A stretch of 64,000 nucleotides of DNA, from assembly GCF_024734385.1 (NCBI RefSeq), contig NZ_JANHAP010000005.1, positions 186,001 to 250,000 on the forward strand, read 5' to 3'. Shown piece after piece: positions 1-9,443 of this stretch. The notes beneath the pieces are model-generated. The model was given only the letters and a program-made list of their open reading frames with translations, was not told the origin of the DNA and made no database searches. How positions within the stretch are numbered: position 1 is the first letter of the stretch; each line of letters starts with the position of its first letter. The position numbers and the translations under genes were made by a program. The DNA comes from Dasania sp. GY-MA-18. Its GTDB lineage: Bacteria > Pseudomonadota > Gammaproteobacteria > Pseudomonadales > Dasaniaceae.

Positions 1-450
1 TTCGAGCGCATGTTGTTTGATTGTTATGATAGAGACGGCGCGGCCATTAAAGATTTAATGGAGCGCTTCCAAACCGAAGATGTAAAAATCACCGATGCGG
101 CTTTTGCTAATGTGCGTGATTTGTTCGATAGCCATGCAGTAGACGATGAGCAAACCGTTAAAACGATTGCCGAAGTCTATGAAGCGTCTGAATACTTATT
201 AGACCCGCATTCAGCTATAGGGGTAGAGGCAGCCCGCGCCGCCAGACGCAATAGCGATGTGCCCATGGTGACTTTAGCCACAGCGCACCCCGCTAAGTTT
301 CCAGAGGCAGTGATGAAAGCAGGCTACCCGCATGAGCCAGCCTTGCCGCATCATATGGCCGACCTGTTTGAGTTACCCGAGCGCTGCACGGTGTTACCTA
401 ATGACTTGGCGCAAGTGCATAAGTTTGTGGTGGACAACATCACCGCTTAA
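1..450 (+). CDS. thrC: Threonine synthase, C-terminal part (5' end outside window)
   Basis: The reading frame is open from the first base (F-E-R before the first Met), so the gene enters from the left and only about 149 C-terminal residues are visible. Threonine synthase is a PLP enzyme converting O-phosphohomoserine to threonine in the cytoplasm. The visible part matches the end of the long gammaproteobacterial type: a segment with DPHSAIGVEAARAA, then VTLATAHPAKFPEAV, both typical of the family. The PLP lysine lies upstream, outside the window. The gene ends just before a strong intrinsic terminator. The family call rests on recognising these conserved segments; no alignment was run. Confidence 0.9.
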   Translation, partial: FERMLFDCYDRDGAAIKDLMERFQTEDVKITDAAFANVRDLFDSHAVDDEQTVKTIAEVYEASEYLLDPHSAIGVEAARAARRNSDVPMVTLATAHPAKFPEAVMKAGYPHEPALPHHMADLFELPERCTVLPNDLAQVHKFVVDNITA

Positions 451-455
451 TCATT

Positions 456-481
456 AAAGGCCGGTCTTACCGGCCTTTTTT
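456..481 (+). terminator. Rho-independent terminator of thrC
   Basis: A perfect 10-bp stem (aaaggccggt / accggccttt) with a 3-nt loop runs into a T-tract, six bases after the thrC stop codon. Confidence 0.9.
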
Positions 482-510
482 AATTACGGTATATAGTGCT
501 TAGTGCTTGT

Positions 511-534
511 CATACCGGCGAACGCCGGTATCCA
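511..534 (+). repeat. Short dispersed palindrome, copy 1
   Basis: The core taccggcgaacgccggta is a near-perfect palindrome framed by 'ca' and 'tcca'. The same unit recurs at 23599-23622, inverted at 25529-25554, and in degenerate form at 19521-19584. All copies are intergenic, resembling REP-type elements. Confidence 0.85.
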
Positions 535-590
535 CGGTCAGATTATTAATACGCCTTGCTGAAATTAATCGAATAATTATTAGGTGGCTT

Positions 591-2333
591 ATGCCCATAA
601 TAAAACAACGCCAATACGATTTATCAGATACCCAATTCACCGAAGCAACACCGGCTCTGCTGCAGCAAATCTATGCCGCCAGAGGGGTGTTGAGTGATCA
701 AGATGCTCAGCATGAGCTGAAAGATTTACTGCCGCCGCAGTTAATGAAAGGTTGGTCGCAGGCCGCTGCCATAATTGCAGACCATATAGTGCAGCAAAAA
801 CATATTTTAATCGTTGGTGATTTCGATTGCGATGGTGCGACCAGCAGTGCGGTGGCGGTGAGTGCATTGGCTGATATGGGGGCTAAGTTTGTAGACTTCT
901 TAGTGCCCAACCGCTTTGAATATGGTTATGGCTTAACTCCTGAAATTGTGCAGGTGGCCAAGCAAAAAAATCCCGATTTAATTATTACCGTCGATAACGG
1001 TATCTCCAGTATTGATGGCGTGGCCACGGCCAATCAACTGGGCATACAGGTGGTTGTGACTGATCACCATTTGGCTGGCCAGCACTTGCCTGAGGCGGCG
1101 GCTATAGTTAACCCCAACCAACCTGGCTGCGATTTCCCCAGTAAAAACCTGGCGGGGGTCGGGGTGATTTTTTATGTAATGTCGGGGGTGCGGGCGCAGT
1201 TGCGCGAGCGCAATTGGTTTGCGACAAATAATATTGTCGAGCCCAATATGGCCGAGTATTTAGATTTAGTGGCCCTAGGCACAGTGGCCGACGTAGTGCC
1301 GCTGGATAAAAATAATCGCATCTTAGTCGCGCAGGGTATAGGCCGCATACGCAGTGGCCGAGTGCGCCCCGGCATAAAAGCTTTATTAGAAGTCGCCAAT
1401 AGAAGCCTGCACCGTTTAGTGGCCGCAGACTTTGGTTTTGCCATAGGGCCACGCTTAAATGCGGCTGGTCGCTTAGATGATATGAGCATAGGCATACAGT
1501 GTTTGTTGGCAGCTAACGAGTACAGCGCCCGCGAGCTGGCCCAGCAAATGGATGAGTTAAATCACGATAGGCGTGCCATAGAGTCGGGTATGCAGCAAGA
1601 GGCCATGCGCAGCCTGGCAAAAATTAGTTTAGATGATAGCGATATGCCTTATGGCCTGTGTTTGTATCAAGCGGATTGGCATCAAGGGGTGATAGGCATA
1701 TTAGCCTCGCGCATAAAAGATCATTACCATCGCCCCGTAATCGTTTTTGCCGATGCCGAAGATGATGGTGGCCCGCAGCAAATTAAAGGCTCGGCGCGCT
1801 CTATTGTAGGCCTGCATATACGCGATGCGCTAGATGCGGTAGCGGCCAAACACCCGCATTTGCTCAGCAAGTTTGGCGGCCATAGCATGGCCGCAGGCAT
1901 GAGTTTATATAAAGAGCATTACCCCGATTTTGCCCGCGCCTTTGATGCCGAGGTAAGGCGACAACTTAGCGAGGATGATTTGCAGGCGGTATTGCTGACC
2001 GACGGCGAATTAAGCCCACAGGACTTTCAGCTAGAGCTGGCGCAGCAATTGCGCGATGCAGGCCCTTGGGGGCAGCATTTCCCCGAACCTTTATTTGAAG
2101 GCGAATTATATTTAGTGCAGCAACGCATAGTGGGCGAAAAACATTTAAAACTGGTACTTTCTACCGAGCCGCAAGGCGGCCAGCTTATTGATGCCATTGC
2201 CTTTAATATTGATATCAAGGCTTGGCCTAACAACGCCGCCAAAAAAGCTAAGTTGGTTTATAAGTTGGATGTAAACGAATTTAGAGGTAATCAAAGTTTA
2301 CAGCTTATGGTGGATTATATAGAGGCGCTTTAA
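591..2333 (+). CDS. recJ: Single-stranded-DNA-specific exonuclease RecJ
   Basis: RecJ is a cytoplasmic 5'-3' exonuclease acting on single-stranded DNA in RecF-pathway recombination and mismatch repair. The product is 580 aa, normal for the family. The DHH phosphoesterase core is clear: DFDCDG (residues 77-82) supplies metal-binding aspartates and DHH lies at 158-160. A DHHA1 nucleotide-binding region follows, with the KFGGHSMAAGMSL segment, and an OB-like C-terminal domain closes the protein. The open frame extends upstream to about 507, but that part runs through the palindromic repeat at 511-534 and adds residues foreign to RecJ. The ATG at 591, preceded by taggtgg, is the better start. Confidence 0.93.
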   Translation: MPIIKQRQYDLSDTQFTEATPALLQQIYAARGVLSDQDAQHELKDLLPPQLMKGWSQAAAIIADHIVQQKHILIVGDFDCDGATSSAVAVSALADMGAKFVDFLVPNRFEYGYGLTPEIVQVAKQKNPDLIITVDNGISSIDGVATANQLGIQVVVTDHHLAGQHLPEAAAIVNPNQPGCDFPSKNLAGVGVIFYVMSGVRAQLRERNWFATNNIVEPNMAEYLDLVALGTVADVVPLDKNNRILVAQGIGRIRSGRVRPGIKALLEVANRSLHRLVAADFGFAIGPRLNAAGRLDDMSIGIQCLLAANEYSARELAQQMDELNHDRRAIESGMQQEAMRSLAKISLDDSDMPYGLCLYQADWHQGVIGILASRIKDHYHRPVIVFADAEDDGGPQQIKGSARSIVGLHIRDALDAVAAKHPHLLSKFGGHSMAAGMSLYKEHYPDFARAFDAEVRRQLSEDDLQAVLLTDGELSPQDFQLELAQQLRDAGPWGQHFPEPLFEGELYLVQQRIVGEKHLKLVLSTEPQGGQLIDAIAFNIDIKAWPNNAAKKAKLVYKLDVNEFRGNQSLQLMVDYIEAL

Positions 2334-2465
2334 TAAGTTTAAAAGCGCCAGCCATAATTCATCATAATTGCGCTTTACAATTTCATTTTTCATCCACGGC
2401 TTAGCCTTATTAAAGGTGTTTAATTAACTCGAACTTAACGCACACACCTGTACGAGGAACGAGTT

Positions 2466-3170
2466 ATGAAAAAAGCCCTAGTATTATCAACTATTATTGC
2501 CGCCACTTCCGTTAACCTAGCCCATGCCGATGATGACAGGCATGTGGCCCGTAAAGCCGGCGTGTTTTTTGGCTCGGCGGTAGCCGGTGCCATGTTGGCA
2601 GGCCCCATAGGTATGGTGGTAGGCGCCGCCAGCGGTGTTTGGTTGGATGACAAAGTAGAGCAGGCCGACAACTTAGAGCAAGATTTACAACAGTCGGCAC
2701 TAGCTTTGCAAAACAGCCGCAATAATATCAACCGCTTGCAATCACAATTGGCCGCCGCCGAAGATCACAGCCAGCGCTACGCGCAGTTAATTTTAGAGCA
2801 GCTGCAATTAGAATTATTATTTAAAACGGGTGGCAGCGAATTAAGCGCGGCGGGCAAGCATCGCTTAGCGATGTTGGCGGATTTTATGGCAAAAAATCCA
2901 GAGTTAAATTTACGCTTGGATGGCTATGCCGACCCCAGCGGTGATCAACAATTTAATCTGGCTTTATCGGAGCAACGAGTGAACGCCGTAGCCGAGCAGT
3001 TAAAATTAGCAGGCCTAGCTGAGCAGCGCATAACAACTTATAGCCACGGCGCCAGTCAATCACAGGCGCAACCAGGTGATTATCAAGGCTATGCCATGGA
3101 GCGGGTAGTGCGCATACAGCTCAACCGGGGGGAGGAGTTGGGTGCAATGGCAGAGGTAAGTTTGCACTAG
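2466..3170 (+). CDS. pdsO: Sortase-associated OmpA-like protein (PdsO family)
   Basis: The 234-aa product has a Sec signal peptide (MKKALVLSTIIAATSVNLAHA), a glycine-rich hydrophobic stretch (about residues 35-60, GVFFGSAVAGAMLAGPIGMV), a coiled-coil-like segment rich in Gln/Asn (about 70-110) and a C-terminal OmpA-like peptidoglycan-binding domain (about 118-220, with LDGYADPSGD). That architecture, beside the dedicated sortase locus, matches the PdsO family known from proteobacterial sortase systems. It probably sits in the periplasm or outer membrane, bound to peptidoglycan. The ATG at 2466 has a good ribosome site (gaggaacg). How it takes part in sorting is not known; the link rests on gene neighbourhood. 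Confidence 0.8.
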   Translation: MKKALVLSTIIAATSVNLAHADDDRHVARKAGVFFGSAVAGAMLAGPIGMVVGAASGVWLDDKVEQADNLEQDLQQSALALQNSRNNINRLQSQLAAAEDHSQRYAQLILEQLQLELLFKTGGSELSAAGKHRLAMLADFMAKNPELNLRLDGYADPSGDQQFNLALSEQRVNAVAEQLKLAGLAEQRITTYSHGASQSQAQPGDYQGYAMERVVRIQLNRGEELGAMAEVSLH

Positions 3171-3271
3171 TTAATGGTATAAATTAATGTCCTGCTTTAT
3201 GCTGGGCTATTTCGGGTAGCAATAATGCAATGCTGATGTGGACGCCTATGAAAATGTTCATGGTAAAACTT

Positions 3272-3597
3272 GCTACGAAGCACTTGTGATTCCTTTGGTA
3301 GTCGCCGAGCAACGGAAAAAAATAATGGCGCGCAGCAGCGAGGACTGTTTGAACACAAAAACGATTGATTATCGTTTTTGTGTGAGTTCCGCAGCGGCCA
3401 TTAGTTTTTGATTCAAATACGCGAAGGCGTATTTTCACCCTTCGGGCGCCATGATAAAACTGGCGTCCAAATTCCGTCCTAGACGAAATTTGTGAGTAGC
3501 ACAGGGTATCGGCGTAGCCGACGACGGACTAGGGTGCACTTTTCTTGGTTACTTCTTTTGTGCACGCAAAAGAAGTAACTTGCCCAGCAGGGCGAAA
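3272..3597 (+). repeat. Structured intergenic element, copy A
   Basis: This fills most of the 472-bp gap between pdsO and pdsS. Linker blocks shared with the copies at 23090 and 25243 include ctacgaagcac, agtcgccgagcaacgga, gcgaggactgt, gagttccgcagcggcc, tagc-caggg and gtagccgacgacggactagg. Between the linkers sit hairpins whose sequence is private to this copy: acacaaaaacgat/atcgtttttgtgt, aaatacgc/gcgtattt and acttcttttg/caaaagaagt. An 84-aa open frame on the minus strand here (3184-3438) is judged spurious. Confidence 0.8.
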
Positions 3598-3642
3598 TAG
3601 AAACGGTGAAATTTATCTTGCTGTAGGCTAGGGCGGGATTAT

Positions 3643-5730
3643 TTAGGCTGATGCTGGCTGCAGTAGAGATAATGGCAAGCTGAGCGTAAATATAACCCCA
3701 CTATTATCATCGCGATTTTGGCCGCTGATTTTGCCCTGATGAAATTGGGCAATGAGATACGCTATATGCAATCCTAAGCCTAAGTGAGTACCGTCTTGTT
3801 TGTCGTCACGCAGTGATACCATATTGTCGAATAACTGGCCGCGCATTTTTTCTGGTAGTAGTGGGCCATCGTTACTCAGGCTAATAGAAATTGCCTGTTT
3901 ATGTTGTTGTGCTACAAAAATTATCTGGCCGCCCTCAGGGCAAAAACTGGCGGCGTTATCCATAAGCTTATCCAACAATTGCACTAATAGATCCGGTGAA
4001 ACATGCAGTATGCAGCCGGCGGCTAATGTGTTGTGTAGTGTTATAGTTTTGCTGGGGTAGCAATCTTGGTAAGCCTGGCTAAGGCTGCTAAGCAAAGCGT
4101 TAATATCTACGTCTTCCATTTCGGCATGACTAATACTTTCTTCTACGCGGCTGGCTTCACTCATAGCGGTTAAAATCTTGCCCAGCCGTAGCGCACCTTG
4201 TTTGGCACGCTGTTGATAAGTGGCGCTTTGTGCAGGCAAATCTTGGTTGCCTAAATTATCCAATGAGCTGTGTATGATGGCTAAGGGCGTGCGCAACTCA
4301 TGGGAAAGTTTACGCGATAGAGTTTGCAGGTAGTCGGTGTAATCTTTAATGCGTGCCAATAGCTGGCCATAGTTGCGGCTAAGTTCGCCGATTTCATCTT
4401 GGCTATTACTGTGGGGGAACTCACCCAGCCATTGCCCTTGTTCATTAATAACTGATTGGGTGGCGCGGCTAAGCCTGCGTATACGCCATGAGAGTAAGCT
4501 GGCATAAGCTAATAATCCCAGCCCCACTATACTCATCACCCCTAGGCTTTTGCTTAGCAAACGTTTAAAGGCGCTGTCGGTAAGCGCGGCCATTTGCTCG
4601 CTGCTTTGTTCGGCCACCAAGCTGGCGATTATCTGTGTGCCAGTTTCGGTGTTTAGTAGTATGGGGGCAGCGCTGGCAATTATACGATGGTTGCTGCGGT
4701 TTCCGTCTTGGTAGTGCTGGCTGCTTAGCTGTTGTTGTAAGGCTTGCTGTATTTCATGACGCTGCAAAGCCACTTGCTCATCGGGGTATGTACGCAGTTG
4801 CTGGTTTTGATTTTGCAGTAGTGCCCGGTAGAGTTTTTTAAGTAGCCAATGTGAATCATCATTGCTAGGGCTGTTAAAGCTGCCTTGCTGTGCAAGTAAC
4901 CAGCCGCGGCGGTCATACACTTTTAGGCGTAGGCCGGGCTGTTTAAAAATAGCCAGTTGTTGAGCCAGGTCTGGGGTTTGATAAATAAATGCTGGGGGGT
5001 GATTAAAACTAGAGGCAAAAGGTCCGTAGCTATCCGTGCTGTTATTACTGTAGTTTTGATCAATAATTTGAAAGGATAATTTGCCAGCAGTTAATGCCAT
5101 AGGGATGGCTATTTCCACATTATAGCCCTGTTCACTGTCTTGCCAGTGGGCGCGTATGCGTGATTCACGGAAAGTACCTTTGGCGGTGTTATAGCGCGCA
5201 GTCACATAGCCGGGGGCCGAGGTAGTAAAAATATAGGCTTGGGTATGTTCTTTATCGCGGCTACTGCCAGTATTAACAATAATTCTATCGCCGTCGTTAG
5301 TGAGTGAACGTGAAGGGTTGTTGTAACGCAGCTCGGCGTCTTGCACTTCGAAAAATAAATACAGTTGATCTTGGTAAATAGCACTGCGGTAGCGGGTGCT
5401 TTGTTGCGGCTTGTTGGGGTTATGGACGACCAGTGCTGCTATGTCCTGCCAGCCTTCGGGGTAGCCGTCTATTTCTAGTGGGCTGTTGAGTGCATGAAAA
5501 TATAAAGGCCTATCTTGTTGTTCGCCGGCGGCAGAGTCTTTCGCTAAAAAAGGTAGTAGTTGTTCCGCCCGCTGTGATAGCACGGCAGCGATGGCCTTGC
5601 TGCTGGCCATTAATGTTTGGTCTTGGTTTTGCCTTAGCAGGCCATCCATCTCTTGCAGGTACTGGCAGCCAGCCCAAGGCATGGCTAAAAGCAATAAGCT
5701 GATACACAATAGTTGTTTGTTTAAGCTCAT
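3643..5730 (-). CDS. pdsS: Dedicated sortase system histidine kinase (PdsS type)
   Basis: The 695-aa membrane sensor kinase has an N-terminal membrane anchor (LLCISLLLLAMPWAGC) and a large periplasmic part of about 350 residues. This is followed by a second membrane segment (SLGVMSIVGLGLLAYASLL), a HAMP-like linker, a HisKA box (SHELRTPLAI, phospho-acceptor His477) and a HATPase_c domain ending in GLGLHIAYLIAQFHQG. The long periplasmic region, with a carbohydrate-binding-like segment, and the position beside the matching regulator fit the kinase family dedicated to proteobacterial sortase loci. It starts six bases after the pdsR stop, so the two are one transcription unit. The signal sensed is unknown. 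The exact start has no strong ribosome site. Confidence 0.82.
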   Translation of the reverse strand: MSLNKQLLCISLLLLAMPWAGCQYLQEMDGLLRQNQDQTLMASSKAIAAVLSQRAEQLLPFLAKDSAAGEQQDRPLYFHALNSPLEIDGYPEGWQDIAALVVHNPNKPQQSTRYRSAIYQDQLYLFFEVQDAELRYNNPSRSLTNDGDRIIVNTGSSRDKEHTQAYIFTTSAPGYVTARYNTAKGTFRESRIRAHWQDSEQGYNVEIAIPMALTAGKLSFQIIDQNYSNNSTDSYGPFASSFNHPPAFIYQTPDLAQQLAIFKQPGLRLKVYDRRGWLLAQQGSFNSPSNDDSHWLLKKLYRALLQNQNQQLRTYPDEQVALQRHEIQQALQQQLSSQHYQDGNRSNHRIIASAAPILLNTETGTQIIASLVAEQSSEQMAALTDSAFKRLLSKSLGVMSIVGLGLLAYASLLSWRIRRLSRATQSVINEQGQWLGEFPHSNSQDEIGELSRNYGQLLARIKDYTDYLQTLSRKLSHELRTPLAIIHSSLDNLGNQDLPAQSATYQQRAKQGALRLGKILTAMSEASRVEESISHAEMEDVDINALLSSLSQAYQDCYPSKTITLHNTLAAGCILHVSPDLLVQLLDKLMDNAASFCPEGGQIIFVAQQHKQAISISLSNDGPLLPEKMRGQLFDNMVSLRDDKQDGTHLGLGLHIAYLIAQFHQGKISGQNRDDNSGVIFTLSLPLSLLQPASA

Positions 5731-5736
5731 CGTTTT

Positions 5737-6429
5737 TTAATTCGCCTTCCAGCGGTAGCCCATACCATAAACGGTTTCTATGGCCGCAAACTGTGGGTCT
5801 ACCGCTAAAAACTTTTTGCGCAGTCTTTTTATATGGGTGGTGATGGTATTGTCATCCAGTACTACATTCGCTGCGTCCATAAGTTGCTGCCTGTTTTTTA
5901 CATGGCCGGGCTTTTTAGCTAATACATAAATAATCCAAAATTCGGTGACGGTGAGATCTACCGCTTGCTCTTGCCACAAGGTGGTCATGCGTTCTTTATT
6001 AACGGTCAGTGGGCCTTGCTGAATAATGTCTTCCTGTGCAGCTGGATTTTTTAACGCGTCAACACGGCGAAACAGGGCGATAATACGCACCATCATTTGG
6101 GCCTGACTAATATCTTTGGTGAGGTAATCATCAGCGCCTAGGCGTAGGCCGGAAATTACATCAAACTCGCTTTCTCTGGCGGTTAAAAAAACAATGGGAA
6201 GTTCGGCTGAACGCTGGCGCAGTTCACGGCATAAATCAAAACCACCTTCTATTTCATCACCTAGCCCCACATCAATAATTGCCAAGTCGGGCAGGGCCTG
6301 AGCAAAAGCCGCTAACGCGGCGGCGCGATTATTATAAATACTAACCTGGTAGCCTTGTTGCACTAAGGCATCGCGGTAATTTTCGGCTATGGCCAGTTCG
6401 TCCTCAACAATGGCTATGTGTCGGGGCAT
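5737..6429 (-). CDS. pdsR: Dedicated sortase system response regulator (PdsR type, OmpR family)
   Basis: The 230-aa regulator has an N-terminal receiver domain (HIAIVEDELAIAENYR; phospho-acceptor Asp in LAIIDVGLGD; conserved Lys in DYLTKDIS) and a C-terminal winged-helix DNA-binding domain (TVTEFWIIYVLAKKPGHV ... VYGMGYRWK). The frame is open to 6519, but the ATG at 6429 has a strong ribosome site (aggaag) and starts directly at the receiver domain. It is read divergently from the sortase target gene. The 195-bp gap between them is the natural place for its binding site, though I could not recognise a motif. It is the partner of the kinase immediately downstream. Confidence 0.85.
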   Translation of the reverse strand: MPRHIAIVEDELAIAENYRDALVQQGYQVSIYNNRAAALAAFAQALPDLAIIDVGLGDEIEGGFDLCRELRQRSAELPIVFLTARESEFDVISGLRLGADDYLTKDISQAQMMVRIIALFRRVDALKNPAAQEDIIQQGPLTVNKERMTTLWQEQAVDLTVTEFWIIYVLAKKPGHVKNRQQLMDAANVVLDDNTITTHIKRLRKKFLAVDPQFAAIETVYGMGYRWKAN

Positions 6430-6624
6430 AGGGCTTCCTGTATTTGTTGTTAGGGCTGGGGTTATTGTTGCTGTGCGCCATTGTAATGCAGTGCTTAGGC
6501 AAAATAACGGCTTTGCCATAATTCATCACAATTGCTCACCACATTGCCATATCGTATACCGCGAATTGCCTGACTTACTTGATTAACTGTGCATTACCCA
6601 TCACAGACTATCAATAGGCAAGCT

Positions 6625-8868
6625 ATGTTCAAGTTTAAATCTGCCAACAAGCGCATTGTGTTAGAGGATTATTCCTATGATTACCCGTACAGCTACCGCC
6701 GTAAAAAGTCCTCGTTCAAGCGGTTGCTGTGTTTAACGCTAGTCACCTTATTGCTGAGTGGCATCGCTTGGTATTCGGTGCAAGCCGATACCGCAGATGA
6801 CGCTAGGCACTCATCAGCATTATCGCGGATTAATGAGGTGCAGGCCGGGCAGCTACTCTTACAAAGCGATTTGGAGCAGCGTTATCAAACTGCAGAACTT
6901 AAAAATAGCAAAGTGCATTTTAGTATTAATGGCATGCTGGCTAATGTGGCCTTAGAGCAATCTTTTAATAATAGTAGTGGCGATTGGGTAGAAGGGGTAT
7001 ACGTGTTTCCGCTGCCGGATACTGCGGCGGTATATAGTATGCGCATAAAAATTGGCGATAGAGTGATAGTGGGCAGTATTAAAGAAAAACAGGCCGCTAA
7101 AAAAATCTATTTAGCTGCCAAGCAGGCCGGCAAAAAAGCCGGTTTAGTCGAGCAGCAGCGGCCCAATTTATTTACCGCTAAAGTCGCTAATATCCCTCCA
7201 GATACGACGGTGCAGCTATTGTTGCAATATACCCAAACGGTGAATTATCAGCAGGGTAAATTTAGCCTGCGCTTTCCCATGACTATCACCCCTAGATTTT
7301 TACCCGGTTTACCACTGCGTGCCGCTAGCAGTGAAAGCGCGCAATTACAGCGTGAGGTAGCGCTAGCCAATCAGGCGCTCACCCTAGAGAGCGGCTTAGG
7401 TTGGGGATTTAATACTGATGTAGTCAGTGATGGTGCTCTAATTACGCCCTGGTTAAACCCTAAAGCTAGCGATGCTGGCCAGCTAATTAACCCCATCAGC
7501 ATTAGTGCAGATATAGATATGGGGATGCCGTTAAAGGAAATAGCCAGTGCCTATCACGATATCACCGTCAGCAAGCAACAGGGCCGTTATCAATTGCAGC
7601 TTAGCGCTGGGCAGGTGTCAATGGCGCAAGACTTTGAGCTTAGTTGGCAAGCACTGCCCGGCCAGCAACCGCAGGCTGCGCTATTTGTGGAAACGATAGA
7701 GGGTGAGCATGAGCAAGCGCAGGATTACGCGCTGTTAATGCTAATGCCCAGCCAGCAACAAGCGGCAGCGGCCAATATTGCTAGGGAGGTGATTTATATA
7801 TTGGATACCTCCGGGTCTATGGCGGGGGTATCTATACGCCAAGCGCGCGCGAGTTTAATTATGGCGCTAAGTCGTTTGCGGCCACAGGATTACTTCAATG
7901 TCATCGAATTCAACAGCCAGGCATACCCCATGCATAGGCAGGCAGTAGCTGCTAGCGCCAACAATGTGCAACTCGCCATAAAGCAGGTGCAAAACATGGA
8001 GGCCAGAGGTGGCACAAATATGCAGCCTGCTTTGCAGATGGCCTTACAGCAAAGTGACGATCAGCGAGGTGTGCGACAAGTTGTTTTTATTACCGATGGC
8101 GCGGTGGGTAATGAGGCCGATTTGTTTAAAACCATACACAAGCATTTGGCTGCTAGTCGTTTATTCACCGTGGGCATAGGCTCGGCACCCAATAGTTATT
8201 TTATGCGCAAGGCGGCGCAATTTGGCCGTGGCAGTTTTACCCATATAGGCAGCGTTAATGAAGTGCAGCCAAAAATGGCGGCGCTATTTCAACAGCTAGA
8301 AAATCCAGTGTTAACCGGTATTACTATCACCTGGCCCAAGGCTGTGGTCGTTGAGCAATACCCAGAGAAGATTCCCGATTTATATCAGGGCCAGCCGCTA
8401 CTAATTAAAGTAGCAGCTAAACAGTTACAAGGAGAGCTGCTAGTGCAAGGCTATAACGGTGGTGAGCTTTGGCAGCAGTCATTGATACTTAAACATAAAG
8501 CTCAGCATAGCGGTGTGGCCAAATTGTGGGCGCGAGAAAAAATCGCTCAGTTATTAGATGAGGTCATTAGTGGCCGCGATGAGGCGGCGGTTAAGCCTGA
8601 AGTGGTCGCAGTCGCAGTGGCTCATCAATTGCTAAGTCCCTACACCAGCTTTGTGGCGGTAGAGGATGTGGCCAGCCGCCCCAGCCCACAGGGCTTAGTG
8701 CCCATGGCCGTGCTTAACGCTAGACCTAAGGGGCAGGCTGGGCAGAGTTTTGCCTATCCCAATACGGCAACTCGCAGCCAGCAAAGTTTTTACTTGGGTT
8801 TGTTGCTATTACTGTTGGCCGCCGTGGTTTATGGGCTTAGCTTAAAGCGGCGCGAGCAGCGTTTATGA
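6625..8868 (+). CDS. Sortase target protein with VIT and VWA domains (marine proteobacterial family)
   Basis: The product is about 747 aa. It has an N-terminal membrane or signal segment (RLLCLTLVTLLLSGIAWYSV), a VIT domain (about residues 60-190, with the QSFNNSSGDWVEGVYVFPLP segment) and a von Willebrand A domain (about 385-560). The VWA MIDAS motif DTSGS begins near residue 394. The C-terminus is a sorting signal: YPNTATRSQQ, a hydrophobic helix (YLGLLLLLLAAVVYGLSL) and a basic tail (KRREQRL). YPNTA stands in for the Gram-positive LPxTG. This layout matches the single target of dedicated Gram-negative sortases. The stop overlaps the sortase start (ATGA). An upstream GTG at 6589 is possible but has no ribosome site. 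Confidence 0.88.
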   Translation: MFKFKSANKRIVLEDYSYDYPYSYRRKKSSFKRLLCLTLVTLLLSGIAWYSVQADTADDARHSSALSRINEVQAGQLLLQSDLEQRYQTAELKNSKVHFSINGMLANVALEQSFNNSSGDWVEGVYVFPLPDTAAVYSMRIKIGDRVIVGSIKEKQAAKKIYLAAKQAGKKAGLVEQQRPNLFTAKVANIPPDTTVQLLLQYTQTVNYQQGKFSLRFPMTITPRFLPGLPLRAASSESAQLQREVALANQALTLESGLGWGFNTDVVSDGALITPWLNPKASDAGQLINPISISADIDMGMPLKEIASAYHDITVSKQQGRYQLQLSAGQVSMAQDFELSWQALPGQQPQAALFVETIEGEHEQAQDYALLMLMPSQQQAAAANIAREVIYILDTSGSMAGVSIRQARASLIMALSRLRPQDYFNVIEFNSQAYPMHRQAVAASANNVQLAIKQVQNMEARGGTNMQPALQMALQQSDDQRGVRQVVFITDGAVGNEADLFKTIHKHLAASRLFTVGIGSAPNSYFMRKAAQFGRGSFTHIGSVNEVQPKMAALFQQLENPVLTGITITWPKAVVVEQYPEKIPDLYQGQPLLIKVAAKQLQGELLVQGYNGGELWQQSLILKHKAQHSGVAKLWAREKIAQLLDEVISGRDEAAVKPEVVAVAVAHQLLSPYTSFVAVEDVASRPSPQGLVPMAVLNARPKGQAGQSFAYPNTATRSQQSFYLGLLLLLLAAVVYGLSLKRREQRL

Positions 8869-9425
8869 GCCGGCGCAGCTTAGTTGCAGGGGTATTATTA
8901 CTGCTCGCTTTATTGCTGCTGTTAGACAGTTTATGGATAAAGGCCAAAGCCCATTTGGCACAAGGTTTAATTCGTCATGCTTGGCAGCAAAGTTTAAGCA
9001 GTGGTGAACCGGTCAAGCCATGGCCTTGGGCCGATACTTGGCCGGTGGGCCGATTACAGCTGCCCAGCCTAAATGTGGATTTAACAATATTACACGGCGC
9101 GCAAGGCAATGCTCTGGCTTTTGGCCCGGGTCATGTCTTGGCCAGTGCTGATTTAAACAGTGGTGGCACTACTGTGTTGGCGGGCCACAGGGATACGCAC
9201 TTTGCTTTTATGCAGCACTTAAAAAAAGGCGATGAGTTGCTGCTTAGTAATCGTCAGGGCAAGCAGCAGTCCTATGAGGTTAGCGAACTGGCGATAGTAA
9301 ATAGCCAGCAGCAATCTTTAGCATTAGCGGCAAGCTCCGCTTTGGTACTGGTGACTTGCTATCCCTTTAACAGCCTTAGTCACGGTGGCCCCTTGCGCTA
9401 TGTGTTGACGGCAACGGCTATTTAA
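8865..9425 (+). CDS. Class GN sortase
   Basis: The 186-aa membrane-anchored transpeptidase has an N-terminal hydrophobic helix (VLLLLALLLLL) and a sortase beta-barrel. All three catalytic residues are visible: His108 (LAGHRDTH), Cys165 (LVTCYPF) and Arg178 (GGPLRYV). It should cleave the target's C-terminal YPNTA-like signal and transfer the protein to an acceptor, possibly in the periplasm; the acceptor in Gram-negatives is not established. Translational coupling to the target gene through the ATGA overlap supports a one-enzyme, one-substrate pair. Confidence 0.92.
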   Translation: MSRRSLVAGVLLLLALLLLLDSLWIKAKAHLAQGLIRHAWQQSLSSGEPVKPWPWADTWPVGRLQLPSLNVDLTILHGAQGNALAFGPGHVLASADLNSGGTTVLAGHRDTHFAFMQHLKKGDELLLSNRQGKQQSYEVSELAIVNSQQQSLALAASSALVLVTCYPFNSLSHGGPLRYVLTATAI

Positions 9426-9443
9426 TAATTAAAGAGAAGCATT

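Noticed and set aside
637-910. Minus-strand open frames over recJ
   Set aside because: They lie wholly inside recJ, have no ribosome site and read as shadows of its codons.
3184-3438. 84-aa minus-strand frame in the gap after pdsO
   Set aside because: It covers structured element copy A, and equivalent frames are not kept in copies B and C.
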